The notes: a model not told the origin generated them from the letters alone. A stretch of 51,606 bases of DNA from Morganella psychrotolerans (GCF_001676055.1 NZ_LZEX01000013.1:1-51606); one strand, 5' to 3'. Positions 38,256 to 47,619 are shown, counted from the first letter of the stretch. Translations and numbers: made by a program.

Positions 38256-38884
38256 CGTGGGTTATAAGCCTCGCGTTTACTGAGTTGATTCGGGATATGG
38301 TGGAGAATGGTCTGGTCGCCGGTATACAGCGCCGCATGATTTGCCCGGGAACTGGCATAACAGAAAAGGATCACATCACCGGGGCGGATATCTTTTTTCA
38401 CCCGGGAGAAGCCATTTTGTTCCATGTTATCCAGGTAGAGTTCCCCGCCGCGCCGCCACCAGTCATCCGCCCGTTCAAAGTCAGGCAGATTGATGCCAGC
38501 CAAATGATAAGCATCGCGGAACAGGCTGTAACAATCCGTTGCGCCGTGATGAAATATCCGCCCCAACAGATGCGGCACCGGCTCAAACCGGCGGACAGTG
38601 TTATTGCAAACCAACAGCCACGGCAAACCACTGTTCACCTGCATAGCCCGGTCTGCCGCACTCAGATACGGCTCTCCGCCGGGATGGCTGTGAACCACTG
38701 CGACCACCTCACCTTGTTCACCTGCGCGGATAAAATCATCACAACTAACAGAAAAATAGTGAGCCGGTTCCGCAGACCGGTTCTGATACGGAAGATAGTG
38801 CTCACCCTGCTGATTACGGATAATCAGGCCGCAGGATTCCCGTGGCGCATCCGCAAGGGCATGCGCCAGAATAGTATTAATCAT
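38159..38884 (-). CDS. Lambda gpK-type tail protein (JAMM + NlpC/P60)
   Basis: A two-domain tail-tip enzyme of 241 residues. The N-terminal JAMM/MPN metalloprotease site is complete: E16, the HxH at 65-67, S75 and D78. The C-terminal NlpC/P60 peptidoglycan hydrolase has its catalytic Cys in 'TDCYSLFRDAYH' (C118) and the His in 'NHAALY'. Both active sites look intact. It helps the tail cross the cell wall or mature the tip. Confidence 0.9.
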   Translation of the reverse strand: MINTILAHALADAPRESCGLIIRNQQGEHYLPYQNRSAEPAHYFSVSCDDFIRAGEQGEVVAVVHSHPGGEPYLSAADRAMQVNSGLPWLLVCNNTVRRFEPVPHLLGRIFHHGATDCYSLFRDAYHLAGINLPDFERADDWWRRGGELYLDNMEQNGFSRVKKDIRPGDVILFCYASSRANHAALYTGDQTILHHIPNQLSKREAYNPRWQYMTHSIWRYRHWQPSGFTGICNDLDAVSI

Positions 38885-38896
38885 AAATGCCTCTGG

Positions 38897-39592
38897 TTAA
38901 CTCAGGCGGGATGTTGAAACAAAGGCACCGATCCGTGCCTGATTATTGCGAAGTTTGCAGTCCGGCAGTCGCTTACCGCACTTGTCTTTTGCCGGGTCAC
39001 CCGTTGATTTCCCCCACTTATCGGCAACCGGCAGCCCGGTATAGCCACATTCAGCAGAGCGATATCTCCACGGACACACATCCGATAAAATAACCCGGCA
39101 CGGCAACATTGCGCCGTCTGTCTCACTGGGAGCTGCCAGCATAAAAGACACTGTTTTATTATTCAGGCTGGTGACCTGCTCTATTACCCAGCGGCTGATG
39201 ATTTCCTGTGATGGATCGGCATCCGTATTACCTTCCGCAAAGTTCTCCGCATCGAGGAACCGGGATTTCACTATCCGGCGGATAACATAACCGCCACCAG
39301 CACCGTCCAGCTGGCTGACAATGCCGGTAATCAGACCAAATAAATTAGACAACGTAATTGTCGGTCGTCCGGACGGACCTTTGCCACTGTAGGTGAATCC
39401 CTCTCCGCTGACCGGATAGGGAGCATAGGTTTGTTTCTGCCAGATAAGCGGTTTTTGCTGATTATTCATGCCGTTGTAAAACCGGTAACGTATTCCGCCG
39501 ATATGAGTGAGATCGATTTCAAACAGTTCAATTTCAGGATCGGAGGAAAGCTCAATAACAGCAATCCGCATTTCAGGAGAGATGTTTTGCAT
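38897..39592 (-). CDS. Lambda gpL-type minor tail protein
   Basis: From ATG 39592 the protein is 231 residues, close to lambda gpL. The C-terminal half holds the conserved cysteines that bind an iron-sulfur cluster in gpL ('CPWRYRSAECGYTG', 'CGKRLPDCKLRN'). An earlier ATG at 39604 has no ribosome binding site and touches a terminator, so I prefer 39592, which has GGAAAA upstream. Confidence 0.88.
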   Translation of the reverse strand: MQNISPEMRIAVIELSSDPEIELFEIDLTHIGGIRYRFYNGMNNQQKPLIWQKQTYAPYPVSGEGFTYSGKGPSGRPTITLSNLFGLITGIVSQLDGAGGGYVIRRIVKSRFLDAENFAEGNTDADPSQEIISRWVIEQVTSLNNKTVSFMLAAPSETDGAMLPCRVILSDVCPWRYRSAECGYTGLPVADKWGKSTGDPAKDKCGKRLPDCKLRNNQARIGAFVSTSRLS

Positions 39593-39604
39593 AAGATTTT
39601 CCAT

Positions 39605-39627
39605 AAAAAAAGCCGCAATTGCGGCTT
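39605..39627 (-). terminator. Rho-independent terminator directly upstream of gpL
   Basis: On the minus strand AAGCCGCAATTGCGGC is followed by TTTTTTT, a perfect 8-bp palindromic stem plus T run. It ends one base before the first ATG of the L frame. It should stop transcription coming from the cargo genes and possibly from the upstream tail genes. Confidence 0.85.
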
Positions 39628-39688
39628 ATCGGAGGGATATATATATTGGAGGTGTTAATGGTGCTAATTTTACTGGATGGTTTTTACT

Positions 39689-40120
39689 TTATTTAATATC
39701 GTAAATTGCATCTTCATTTGAACCATCGGTATAAACTTGCTTCAGCTTTAGTTTCGTGCCGCTTATATTGTAAGTGATCACTTCATCGGCAGGGTGATTA
39801 CGCCACCTACCAGTATTGTCAGGATTATTCGAAGCCCAAAGAACTCGATTACCTTCAAGCTTGCACTTAATAGCCCAATTTGAATTATCTGACGGGCGGT
39901 TGTAATGTACATAAGCTATCCCATCTGTATCTATGCTATCCAGCATTATAAGCTTATAATCACGACCAAACACCATAGCAGTTGTAGCCTTACAAATTTG
40001 ACCTAACTGCGGATTGATTTCAATTTTTTCTACCTGAGATTCCTGAATAGGGTTTCTTTTTTGGAAAAACTGCACATAAACAGTGAGTCCAATAACAGCG
40101 ATGAAAAAAGCATTACGCAT
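39689..40120 (-). CDS. Membrane-anchored hypothetical moron protein
   Basis: From ATG 40120 the protein opens MRNAFFIAVIGLTVYVQFFQ, a single N-terminal membrane anchor. A hydrophilic domain of about 120 residues follows with two cysteines ('GQICKATT', 'AIKCKLEG') and ends 'YTDGSNEDAIYDIK'. A TTG at 40174 could extend it by 18 residues. It sits between M and L, outside the usual tail gene set, so it is cargo carried by the prophage. No family is recognised. Confidence 0.6.
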   Translation of the reverse strand: MRNAFFIAVIGLTVYVQFFQKRNPIQESQVEKIEINPQLGQICKATTAMVFGRDYKLIMLDSIDTDGIAYVHYNRPSDNSNWAIKCKLEGNRVLWASNNPDNTGRWRNHPADEVITYNISGTKLKLKQVYTDGSNEDAIYDIK

Positions 40121-40453
40121 TTTCACAATGAATCTAATCCCTTTTTTTAAAACAGACAGATACTTTATCGGCAAAATTTAATTTTACTTCATTTAAATTG
40201 ATACCTATTAGCTCACGTAAATTGGAATAAATATCCGAGAGTACCGTCCCCATGCTCACGGATAAACTTATAGTTCTTCACTGTTACTATTTTCCGACCA
40301 TGTATAGTAACTACCAATACGATCAGTTATAAAGAAATAACTTCACGATCATTCCAAAAAATATCTCATAACAGTAAAAAAACGCCCGTACTCTATCAAT
40401 AATTACGAAAAGATTAAATACGAATACAATAGAGCAAATACAATTCAATATAA

Positions 40454-41097
40454 TTACAAAAAGTCAGCTAATGATTCTGCTTTTTTCATAATTTCATTGT
40501 TATAATTATTTTTAGTATCATCATTTATTTTTTTGATAACGGGTGATTTGTATAAAAGGTATACATTTACTTTTTTATCCGATGATGTTGGTGTTAGCAT
40601 CAGCGTCACGCTACCACCATTATCATCTTCAAATAAGGAAGAAAACTTCCCACACTGCTCATTATTAATACAATCAAAAAATGATATTGAATTTTTTTTT
40701 ATGATTTCTCCATATATATTCATCAGAGTATTGCTCACCATATTTAGAAACCAATACATTTTTTAGTATATTATATTTCTCAGTGGCTTTATTTCCTCCC
40801 ATATCATTATTGATATAAAAAAGAATGTCTACGACAGACAAACCATATTCTTTATCAATTCCGACGCTATACATTTCCAGCCCTTCAATTCTTTCATCTG
40901 TATTTTTTACTAAAAAATGATCAATTCCATTCTCATATCCTATTTCACTAATATATTTGATATTCTCAGGAAAATCACTCTTTGTCATTCCCCACTTCAA
41001 TCCTAACGGAGCTGTTATTTCCTTCCCATTTGTTACAGACATTGAAGTAAAACTTAAACTGAACAGACAGGTAAAGAAAAAAAATATTTCTTTTCAA
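40454..41097 (-). pseudogene. Secreted hypothetical moron protein (frameshifts)
   Basis: Two adjacent frames, MSVTNGKEITAPLGLKWGM... and 'NSISFFDCINNEQCGKFSSL'..., join if one base is dropped from the nine-T run at 40692-40700. The upstream end also seems shifted at the eight-A run 41077-41084. With one base less, a TTG at 41097 behind a GGAG site would add a signal peptide ending 'CLFSLSFTS'. The restored protein is about 210 residues and exported. Function is unknown. It lies with the previous gene between M and L. Confidence 0.5.
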
Positions 41098-41121
41098 AAT
41101 AATCTCCAGACTAATAATTAT

Positions 41122-41451
41122 TCAAATAAGGGTTTCCTCAAATTCAGCCGTAATTTCAGATCGGATTCTGCCGGTTGAAAAAGACCATTCCCGGCACAGT
41201 ACACGGATTTGTTGCGAAGCATGAGGGGGTTTCCACAAAAATGTGATGACCCCCGCATGTCTGCCAAGAAACTGCTCAACTTTTTGTGATTCCAAATTAG
41301 GTAACGATAACATGACGTTATACTTTTTCAGATCTGCATTAAATCCGTCAGATCTGCGAGCCTCATAACCATCACCGAAACGGACTACACGGGTACGCGG
41401 CTGACTCGTTACTCTCATTCCCGGCCTGATGCGCCAGCTAAAAATTTCCAT
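41122..41451 (-). CDS. Lambda gpM-type minor tail protein
   Basis: A 109-residue protein, exactly the length of lambda gpM. It has 'FSWRIRPGMRVTSQP', 'RVVRFGDGYEARRSDG' and 'FLWKPPHASQQIRVLCREWS', closely following gpM. ATG 41451 is chosen over an upstream GTG at 41457. It follows the tape-measure gene with almost no gap. Confidence 0.9.
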   Translation of the reverse strand: MEIFSWRIRPGMRVTSQPRTRVVRFGDGYEARRSDGFNADLKKYNVMLSLPNLESQKVEQFLGRHAGVITFLWKPPHASQQIRVLCREWSFSTGRIRSEITAEFEETLI

Positions 41452-41453
41452 AA

Positions 41454-44325
41454 TCACCCCATAGATCCACCGGGACGGCGTTCCGTTGCCATAACCTGTT
41501 TTGTTTTCTGCTCAATCAGATTCAGGATTAACTTTGTTTCCTGTGGTCCTATCTGCCCGTTACCGCCCTCATTATTGATAGTGACGTAATTATTCTGTAC
41601 AAGTGACTCCCCGCTGCCGGACAACTTTGCTATCACCCCGAGCTTTCCGTCAGCACCACGGCGAAGCGGAAAAATACCTTCCGGACCCGCTTCACCCATC
41701 AGCCCGGCTCCGCGTGCAAATGCAAACATTGTCGGAGTGTGAACTACCTGGCCACTGTAGGCACTCAGTGAAGGTGACTGATACACGCCCCCCCTGGCAT
41801 TCGGAAACAATCCACCAAATCCTGCTGACCCGACTGAACCAACTGCTAACACTATCGTTCTCTTAACCATAATCGCCGTCAGCATTTTCAAAATCGAAGC
41901 CGTAAATCCACGAAAATTAGTTTCACCGGTAGTCAGAAAATCAACTATCTGTGTCGTTATTCCGTCCAGTACCGCTTTTGTGACATCACGGATTTGACTA
42001 AACGTATCCATCGCGGCATCTTTATATTCTGCCCATGCAAACTTAACACCCGCCAACCAGTCGGCTCTGTTCATATCTTCTGCCGCATAGAGTTCCTGTT
42101 GTTTTGCCAGTACTTCAGCATGTGCATCCGTTCCGCCAAATTGGTCATTAAGCGCGTTTAATTCTGTGACACGTTGAGCCTCCCGGGAAGACAGTCCGTG
42201 AGTGCTGATAATATCTCTCTGTTTTTTATTTTGCTGATCTATATGCTGTGCGGCTCTCTTCCGTATATCCGCCAACCGCTCTTCCTGCGCTATTTCATCA
42301 CCTATAATGGCAAGCTTTTCTTTCTGGCTGAGAATGGCTTTTTTATTTGCCAGCAGATGCTGTTCTTCTAATGTTAATTTACGTTTCTGTTGTGCTTCCT
42401 CCGCAACCGCTATCCGGGCTTCTGTTTCCCGGAGATTTTTACGTTCTGAGCTGATGACCTCCGTAACAGATTTATACTCTTTCAGTACGCGAAGTTTCGA
42501 TTCAAGCAACGTTTCTTCATTCACTATCCGCTCTTCTGACCTTATTTTTTCATCCGTTTTATTTGTCTTTTTTTTGCCCTCCCTTCGGCGTTCTCCAGTC
42601 CCTGAATATATGTAATATTGCTTTTTTAGCATCTTCATACTGTTCTTTGGTCAGTGCCCACCTATCTTTTTCTAATTGTAGAAGCTTAATTTTTCGGTTA
42701 GTTTCTCTGGTGGCATATAAACCCAAATAATGATCCTGCATTCTTAGCCGGTTAATATTTATTTGTTCATTATTTTTGTCAGCCTGAATACGGGATTTCT
42801 CAATATTTTTATTAAACTTTTCTTCTTTAAGGACGGATAGTTCATCATTCCATTGCTTCAGCCGATAATCAGGTGCCACATTACTGAGCATCCGTATCTT
42901 TTCTTCAACTGCCCTGATCTGATCTTCAAGTGTTTTTGTCCTGCCTTCCCCCAACATTGCATCCCATGTCCGTTTAGCTTCATTCCTCAATGACGTCCAT
43001 GCCGATTCAAGGTGCCCGAGATTATTACTGACTTCCATAGTTCCATCATTAATTGACTGCGCATAAGCATCTACCGCCAGACGCGCCGCTGCCGTTTTGT
43101 CTCCCTGTAATTCCAGTATCCTGATCTGCTCTAATTGTGCCGCAGTCAGATGATGATTGGCTTTTTCCAGCTCAAGAGATGCCTGAAGCGGACTTTCCTG
43201 CAACCGTTTAAACTGATTTATCGTCGTTTCAACAGATTGCCCGGTCATATATTCCATCTGTGCAGCGGCTTTTGAAACACGGGTCAATTCATTATCACGG
43301 AAAAAACCGGAGCCGGTCACTTTTGCTATTGTTACCGCCATCTCATTTCGGGTTATACCGTTACCGGATAATGTCCGCGCCATCTCATTAAGCTGTGATG
43401 CGGACTTATTCGCATAATTTCCCGTCAGAATAAGCTGCTTATTAAATTGCGTAAATTCCTGCTCTGCCTGCCACGCGGCTTTACCAAGCCCGGTGACCAC
43501 TGCCAGTGCGGCTGCCCATCCGCCACCGGCTAATGCTCCGCTCAGTCCGAATTGCCCGGCAAGATGACTCAGTCCATCAGCCAGAAACCGGCTGCTGTTT
43601 TTTAGTCTGCTCGTTTCTGTGCGCATCCCCCGCAACCGGCGGATATATATCTCCGCAGAAGACCCCACACCTAACTGCGCCGCCTGAAAACGCAGCATGG
43701 CGCTCTGAGACAAATTTTGTGTCGCAACCTGCTCTTTCAACCGCTGAATAAACCTGACCCGCTGCTGAGACAGTAATTCCGTTTCGCTCCGCAGCGTCTT
43801 AATCCGACCATTCGTGGCTGACAGTAAAACCAGATGGTTCTGCTGTGATAATGTGCCGGTGTCCCGCGCCTGATTCAGACGGATACGGATCTGAGCCAAT
43901 TTTTCCAGACCACCACTTATCTGCTTTACCGCATCAATCTGCCGGAAAAAAGCGGCAGTTAACTCATCCTGCTGCTGCGCCTGTGATTTAGCACTGCCGG
44001 CCTGATGCTGTTTACTACTGATTTGTGCATTAATCCGCTGGTGTATCGCTTCAATTTCACGGGCAGATGCCCGCCATTTCCTGACAAAATTGTCCGCACA
44101 AAATATCTGAGACGCATCCAGCGCTTTCAGTGTAGCCTGTGTACTGTCAGCCGCCTGACGAATGGCTGATGACTGATTTTCTGCCAGCCGTCTGATGTTA
44201 TCTTCCGTGTGATCTGCACTGGCGGCGACTTTTAATAATTGCCGCTCCACCCGCCCCATTTGTTCTGTAAATGACTTACTGTCTGCACTCAGATTAATCA
44301 CTAAGTCAGCTATCTGTCCGGCCAT
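41454..44325 (-). pseudogene. Lambda gpH-type tape measure protein (frameshift at A8)
   Basis: The tape measure sets tail length and carries the tip into the host. The first frame (44325-42559) has coiled-coil and membrane-like segments ('GGGWAAALAVVTGLGKAAWQ') and 'LTRVSKAAAQMEYMTGQSVE'. The second (to 41454) has 'GVKFAWAEYKDAAMDTFSQI' and ends 'QTKQVMATERRPGGSMG', the usual gpH C-terminus. Dropping one base from the eight-base run at 42568-42575 joins them into about 957 residues. As written, the tail cannot be built. Confidence 0.85.
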
Positions 44326-44641
44326 AACGTATCCCTCCGGTAATTCCTTCCCCTGCCGCCATTAACAGCGAATCATCTGTTTCACTGCCGGATATGTTTC
44401 TTTGCAATAAACTAAAATCTTTCAGTGAGATATCTGTGGCTCCTGCCACCAGCGATACGACTGTGTGACTGAGTGCGGCAAATTCCAGATCCAGCAACTG
44501 AGCTGAAAATGGCATCACGCCAAAATAGCGATACCAGTCTCCCAACTCAGTTGCTGTCATTTCTGCCAGCATCCTGCGCCAGTCTGCCCGTTTAAATTCA
44601 TGAGCGAGGCGCAGGATGAACTGACGCTCACGGGCAATTAC
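44306..44641 (-). CDS. Lambda gpT-type extension, read as a G-T fusion
   Basis: The frame downstream of gpG has no start of its own with a good ribosome binding site. It reads 'VIARERQFILRLAHEFKRAD' then 'LAEMTATELGDWYRYFG' and ends 'GEGITGGIRYGRTDS', matching the T part of lambda gpGT. It lies in the -1 frame relative to gpG and overlaps its end, so it is expressed as a fusion by -1 frameshifting. The product of about 242 residues is a tail assembly chaperone that binds the tape measure. It overlaps the gpH start by 20 bases. Confidence 0.8.
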   Translation of the reverse strand, partial: VIARERQFILRLAHEFKRADWRRMLAEMTATELGDWYRYFGVMPFSAQLLDLEFAALSHTVVSLVAGATDISLKDFSLLQRNISGSETDDSLLMAAGEGITGGIRYGRTDS

Positions 44642-45033
44642 TTTTCTGCCGGTTCCGGTACATTGTTTTGCTCTGTACTATCATCTTCCGTAGTACCAAG
44701 CTGCATATCACTGAGTATCAGCACCTCTTTCGCCGCCAGCTCCAGTGCGCCCGGCGGCCAGGTATTTAATACGCAATCCTGCAATTCTTTTGCTGTTCCC
44801 CCGTCAGAGGATAAATTCAGCAAAGAACGCGACACCAAAAATGCATTCGACTCAATATTCATCCGTACATAAAGTGCAGTACGTTTCAGATTTTGCTCTG
44901 TATTTTCATTTTGCTCAGTCAATTCAGTCTGACGGACAAGGTGATCGAAATATTCCACCCGCTGCAATGCAGTCAGCTCACTCAACATAATCGACTGTTT
45001 ATTACAGGTAAATTCCGTTTGCTTTAAAAACAT
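44638..45033 (-). CDS. Lambda gpG-type tail assembly chaperone
   Basis: A 131-residue protein opening 'MFLKQTEF' and 'LSELTALQRVEYFDHLVRQT', like lambda gpG (MFLKTESFE..., LSELSALQRIEH). 'NAFLVSRSLL' and 'VLNTWPPGALELAA' are also shared. A CAGGAG site lies upstream. It ends ...GAA AAG TAA, which carries the slippery bases for making the G-T fusion. Confidence 0.9.
   Translation of the reverse strand: MFLKQTEFTCNKQSIMLSELTALQRVEYFDHLVRQTELTEQNENTEQNLKRTALYVRMNIESNAFLVSRSLLNLSSDGGTAKELQDCVLNTWPPGALELAAKEVLILSDMQLGTTEDDSTEQNNVPEPAEK
44641..44645 (-). other. -1 frameshift site AAAAG before the gpG stop
   Basis: Reading GAA AAG TAA, the lysine tRNA on AAG can re-pair on AAA one base back, and the stop codon would favour pausing. 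Slippage here enters exactly the frame of the T extension. Lambda uses GGGAAAG at the same place. The site is assigned from sequence only. Confidence 0.6.
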
Positions 45034-45050
45034 AGTGTTACTCCTGTTTG

Positions 45051-45532
45051 TTATTCGCTGGCAGCTGACTTCAGTAGTGTTTCAGCCAGTACGGGACGAC
45101 CTGAGTTGGTAATTTTGATGGTACGGGTGATCACTTCTTTTGCCGGAACGGTTTTCCCCTGGCTGCTGACCCAGCCTTTAAACACATCAACGGTGCCATT
45201 CGGATAGCGGATTTTGTAATGACGGATGTCACCGGTATCAAACCAGGCAACCAGATCCTGCTGTCCTGATTCTCCCGGTTTCCATGCCAGTGTGACATTT
45301 GCCTCTCCGGCTGATTTTTCCCCCTGAGCCGTTGATTTCCAGTCGGCATCCTCATCATCCAGATAAGTATCGTCATAACTTTCAGCACTGATTTCCCCCG
45401 GCTGAAGTTCTTTTACTTTCGCCAGGCGTGTCCAGCCTCATCTGCCAGCGGATTTTTTGCCTGCGCATCATTACCGGTATGCAGCCATAATGTCGTGCCT
45501 GCGCCTTTAACCGGAGATTGTGTTAATGTCAT
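45051..45532 (-). pseudogene. Lambda gpV-type major tail tube protein (frameshift)
   Basis: From ATG 45532 the frame reads MTLTQSPVKGAGTTLWLHTG and then stops after about 39 codons. One more G near 45436 (GAGGCTGG to GAGGGCTGG) restores '[20 protein letters not shown]', '[20 protein letters not shown]' and '[20 protein letters not shown]'. This is the tube protein fold of gpV without the C-terminal Ig-like domain, about 160 residues. It is the most abundant tail protein, so the lesion would abolish tails. Confidence 0.8.
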
Positions 45533-45553
45533 ATAACGTCCTTATTATGTTGA

Positions 45554-45952
45554 TTAAATTGAATACGTGATCCGATATGTCAGATCAGCCGAACCCCAGA
45601 GAGACATTTCCTCATCCCGCTGATAGTCATAGCCCAAAGGCGATATACTCACAGACAGCGCAGAAAGCGCGGGGACTGATAACATTGCCGGACGGATAAC
45701 GTCCTCCGCCCTGGCATCCAGCGCCGAGTCCGGATGAGCCGCTTTGAGAAATATTTCGATATGCAGTACCGCCTCCCACTGATCCTCATCAAGAAGGTCA
45801 CCACAGGGAACGGCATTAGTGAGATACACCGCCATTGCCGGTAAATCATCTTCACTGAGGAAAACCGGACGGCCGTCATGAATAGTCACATCACCTGCAT
45901 ACTGTTTAACTACCCCGATTACTGCTGCGCGAATAGCGGTATGCCTGCGCAT
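45554..45952 (-). CDS. Lambda gpU-type tail terminator protein
   Basis: A 132-residue protein, the same size as lambda gpU, which caps the tail tube. It opens MRRHTAIRAAVIGVVKQYAG and holds 'LLDEDQWEAVLHIEIFLKAA', a hallmark of the family. It overlaps gpZ by one base (TGATG). Confidence 0.85.
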   Translation of the reverse strand: MRRHTAIRAAVIGVVKQYAGDVTIHDGRPVFLSEDDLPAMAVYLTNAVPCGDLLDEDQWEAVLHIEIFLKAAHPDSALDARAEDVIRPAMLSVPALSALSVSISPLGYDYQRDEEMSLWGSADLTYRITYSI

Positions 45953-46512
45953 CACACCCTCCTTTTGATGTACAGCCGGAGCTGATTTTTCAGTGCCCAG
46001 ACCAGCTCCTTTGGCATATCAGACTGAAGTAATGTCTCCGTCTCTGCGGTAAATGCCCGTGTCAGCGGTGTGACCAGCGGGATTTTCACCACTTCAAGCG
46101 GATAACGTCCGTGACCTGTCCGCTGCAAAACATGCCAGCGCCCGTTGGATAACTGCTGAATAAACGCATCCTTAAAGGTAAAGCGACCAATTTTCAGGAC
46201 ACTGCCACGCCCTTTCCGGCTATGCCGTTTGCGGGATAACTGAACCTTCGCGCTGCCGACAGAAATCGCCGGTAAATTGCCCCGGTTTATCAACAGCCGG
46301 GCGCTGGGAATGGATTGTTTACTGGCTGCACGGCGCAGGCGGACACGCTGACGGATAAGTTTTTGCTGTAACCGTGTTTCACCTGCCACGCGTTTAATAC
46401 TGCGGCTGACCACTCTTGCCGCAACGCGGTTTACGGCTTGGGCGGTCGCGACAGGAACGACAGTGAAACTAATGGAATTGAGATTATTTATTGCCTGACG
46501 AATACCCTCCAT
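45952..46512 (-). CDS. Lambda gpZ-type tail completion protein
   Basis: From ATG 46512 (186 residues) the protein opens MEGIRQAINNLNSI. It has the basic stretch 'QKLIRQRVRLRRAASKQ' and 'KIPLVTPLTRAFTAETETLL', similar to lambda gpZ, which links head and tail. The start is chosen because it follows the gpFII stop directly. Upstream in-frame codons run into that gene. Confidence 0.85.
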   Translation of the reverse strand: MEGIRQAINNLNSISFTVVPVATAQAVNRVAARVVSRSIKRVAGETRLQQKLIRQRVRLRRAASKQSIPSARLLINRGNLPAISVGSAKVQLSRKRHSRKGRGSVLKIGRFTFKDAFIQQLSNGRWHVLQRTGHGRYPLEVVKIPLVTPLTRAFTAETETLLQSDMPKELVWALKNQLRLYIKRRV

Positions 46513-46513
46513 A

Positions 46514-46792
46514 TTATTCACTCTCAATAAAAATATGCGGCTTACCATTGCAACGCAGGATACGCGTGACAATAAATGTATCTCCGTTAACCATTACACT
46601 GTCATTACGGCGCGGAGTGATGCTACGGGTAAAAATGACATAGCTGATCCCGTCACCACTTACGGGTCCCATTTCCGATAAAAAATGAAACTCAACAGCA
46701 CGAACCGGCAGTCCGTTAAGATGGATGGTGACGCCCATTCGCTGTTCTGTCAGTGCATCCATTCGGTTAAGCAATGATTCAAACTTACCCAT
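46514..46792 (-). CDS. Lambda gpFII-type head-tail joining protein
   Basis: From ATG 46792 the protein is 92 residues (MGKFESLLNRMDALTEQRMG) and ends 'DTFIVTRILRCNGKPHIFIE'. It overlaps the upstream DUF2190 gene by 8 bases. Size and position fit the head-tail connector that precedes Z and U in lambda-type gene order. Confidence 0.75.
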   Translation of the reverse strand: MGKFESLLNRMDALTEQRMGVTIHLNGLPVRAVEFHFLSEMGPVSGDGISYVIFTRSITPRRNDSVMVNGDTFIVTRILRCNGKPHIFIESE

Positions 46793-47132
46793 CCGACGAT
46801 GTTCCCGGGAGGAACATATTGATTTTAACTGCCGCATCCGGATCGCCATCAGCAGCATCTGCCCAGACAACGCCGATGACCGCACCGCCGGTATCAGTCA
46901 AAACGCCGTCTTTAACCATAGCCGCAGACCCGGCTTTCAATGCCAGTCCCCCTTTTTTAGGAAACCGGAAAACGCCCTCGGCAAAGCCATCACCTGTCCT
47001 GCCCGCCGGAATATCGGCAATAACCACTGCCGCCAGAGTGCCGACCATCGCCACCGACCCGCTTTTCAATACCTCTTTTCCGCTGTTACTGATTTCAATC
47101 GTTCTACCTGCCTGCTGATAATTTTTCGCCAT
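46785..47132 (-). CDS. DUF2190-family capsid decoration-like protein
   Basis: ATG 47132 has AAGGAA upstream and gives 115 residues (MAKNYQQAGRTIEISNSGKE). The Gly/Ala-rich beta sequence ('LAAVVIADIPAGRTGDG', 'GGAVIGVVWADAADG') is typical of DUF2190, related to head decoration or fiber-attachment proteins. It is the only head-related gene seen. Upstream capsid, portal and terminase genes are absent. Confidence 0.75.
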   Translation of the reverse strand: MAKNYQQAGRTIEISNSGKEVLKSGSVAMVGTLAAVVIADIPAGRTGDGFAEGVFRFPKKGGLALKAGSAAMVKDGVLTDTGGAVIGVVWADAADGDPDAAVKINMFLPGTSSDG

Positions 47133-47174
47133 AGAATTTCCTTTTTCTGACTTATTTACCTGATTTTCAGGCAT

Positions 47175-47204
47175 AAAAAAACCCGCAGCGGTTAACTGCG
47201 GGTT
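47175..47204 (-). terminator. Terminator downstream of the MazEF pair
   Basis: On the minus strand AACCCGCAG...CTGCGGGTT is followed by a T run. It separates the toxin-antitoxin pair from the tail operon, so the tail genes need another promoter or read-through. Confidence 0.85.
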
Positions 47205-47262
47205 TCTGTGTATAGCTTTAGTTGTTACTAATGTAGTCTGATATTTAAACTACAAAATCATC

Positions 47263-47619
47263 TCAACTATCAAAAAATGACTCGGCACCAATGAGCGGGA
47301 TTATCCGGGCAAGTACATCATCAAATACCCCTTCTTCCGCTTCAGTTTCAAATTTAACCTTACGGTCTTTCCAAGATAATGTCTGAATCAGACTGGCGGC
47401 AACAATACAGGGCGTATCAAGATTATTTACCGGAACTTCTGTGATACTGCCTCTGATACTGGTGCTGATTGGACAACAAATAACCAACCCTGTTTTTTTA
47501 CAGTACTCCTCACCGGAAAGTACCAGTGCAGGTCTGTATTTGCCGATTTCTTTTCCCTTCGTGGGTTCAAAATCAAGCCAGATAATATCGTTTCTTCGGG
47601 GAATATAATCCTTGCTCAT
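47263..47619 (-). CDS. MazF/PemK-type endoribonuclease toxin
   Basis: A 118-residue toxin that cleaves mRNA. Family motifs are 'YIPRRNDIIWLDFEPTKGKE', 'YRPALVLSGEEY' and 'LVICCPIST'. It overlaps the antitoxin gene by 4 bases (ATGA). It is closer to the ChpB/PemK branch than to classical MazF by general pattern. This is from memory, not alignment. Confidence 0.9.
   Translation of the reverse strand: MSKDYIPRRNDIIWLDFEPTKGKEIGKYRPALVLSGEEYCKKTGLVICCPISTSIRGSITEVPVNNLDTPCIVAASLIQTLSWKDRKVKFETEAEEGVFDDVLARIIPLIGAESFFDS

Noticed and set aside
45131-45388. Short minus-strand frame inside the gpV gene
   Set aside because: It is an out-of-frame shadow. The neighbouring frame gives gpV-like sequence after a one-base repair.
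32906-47132. Functional F-type tailocin
   Set aside because: V, H and J are all frameshifted and no regulatory or lysis genes are seen in the window.
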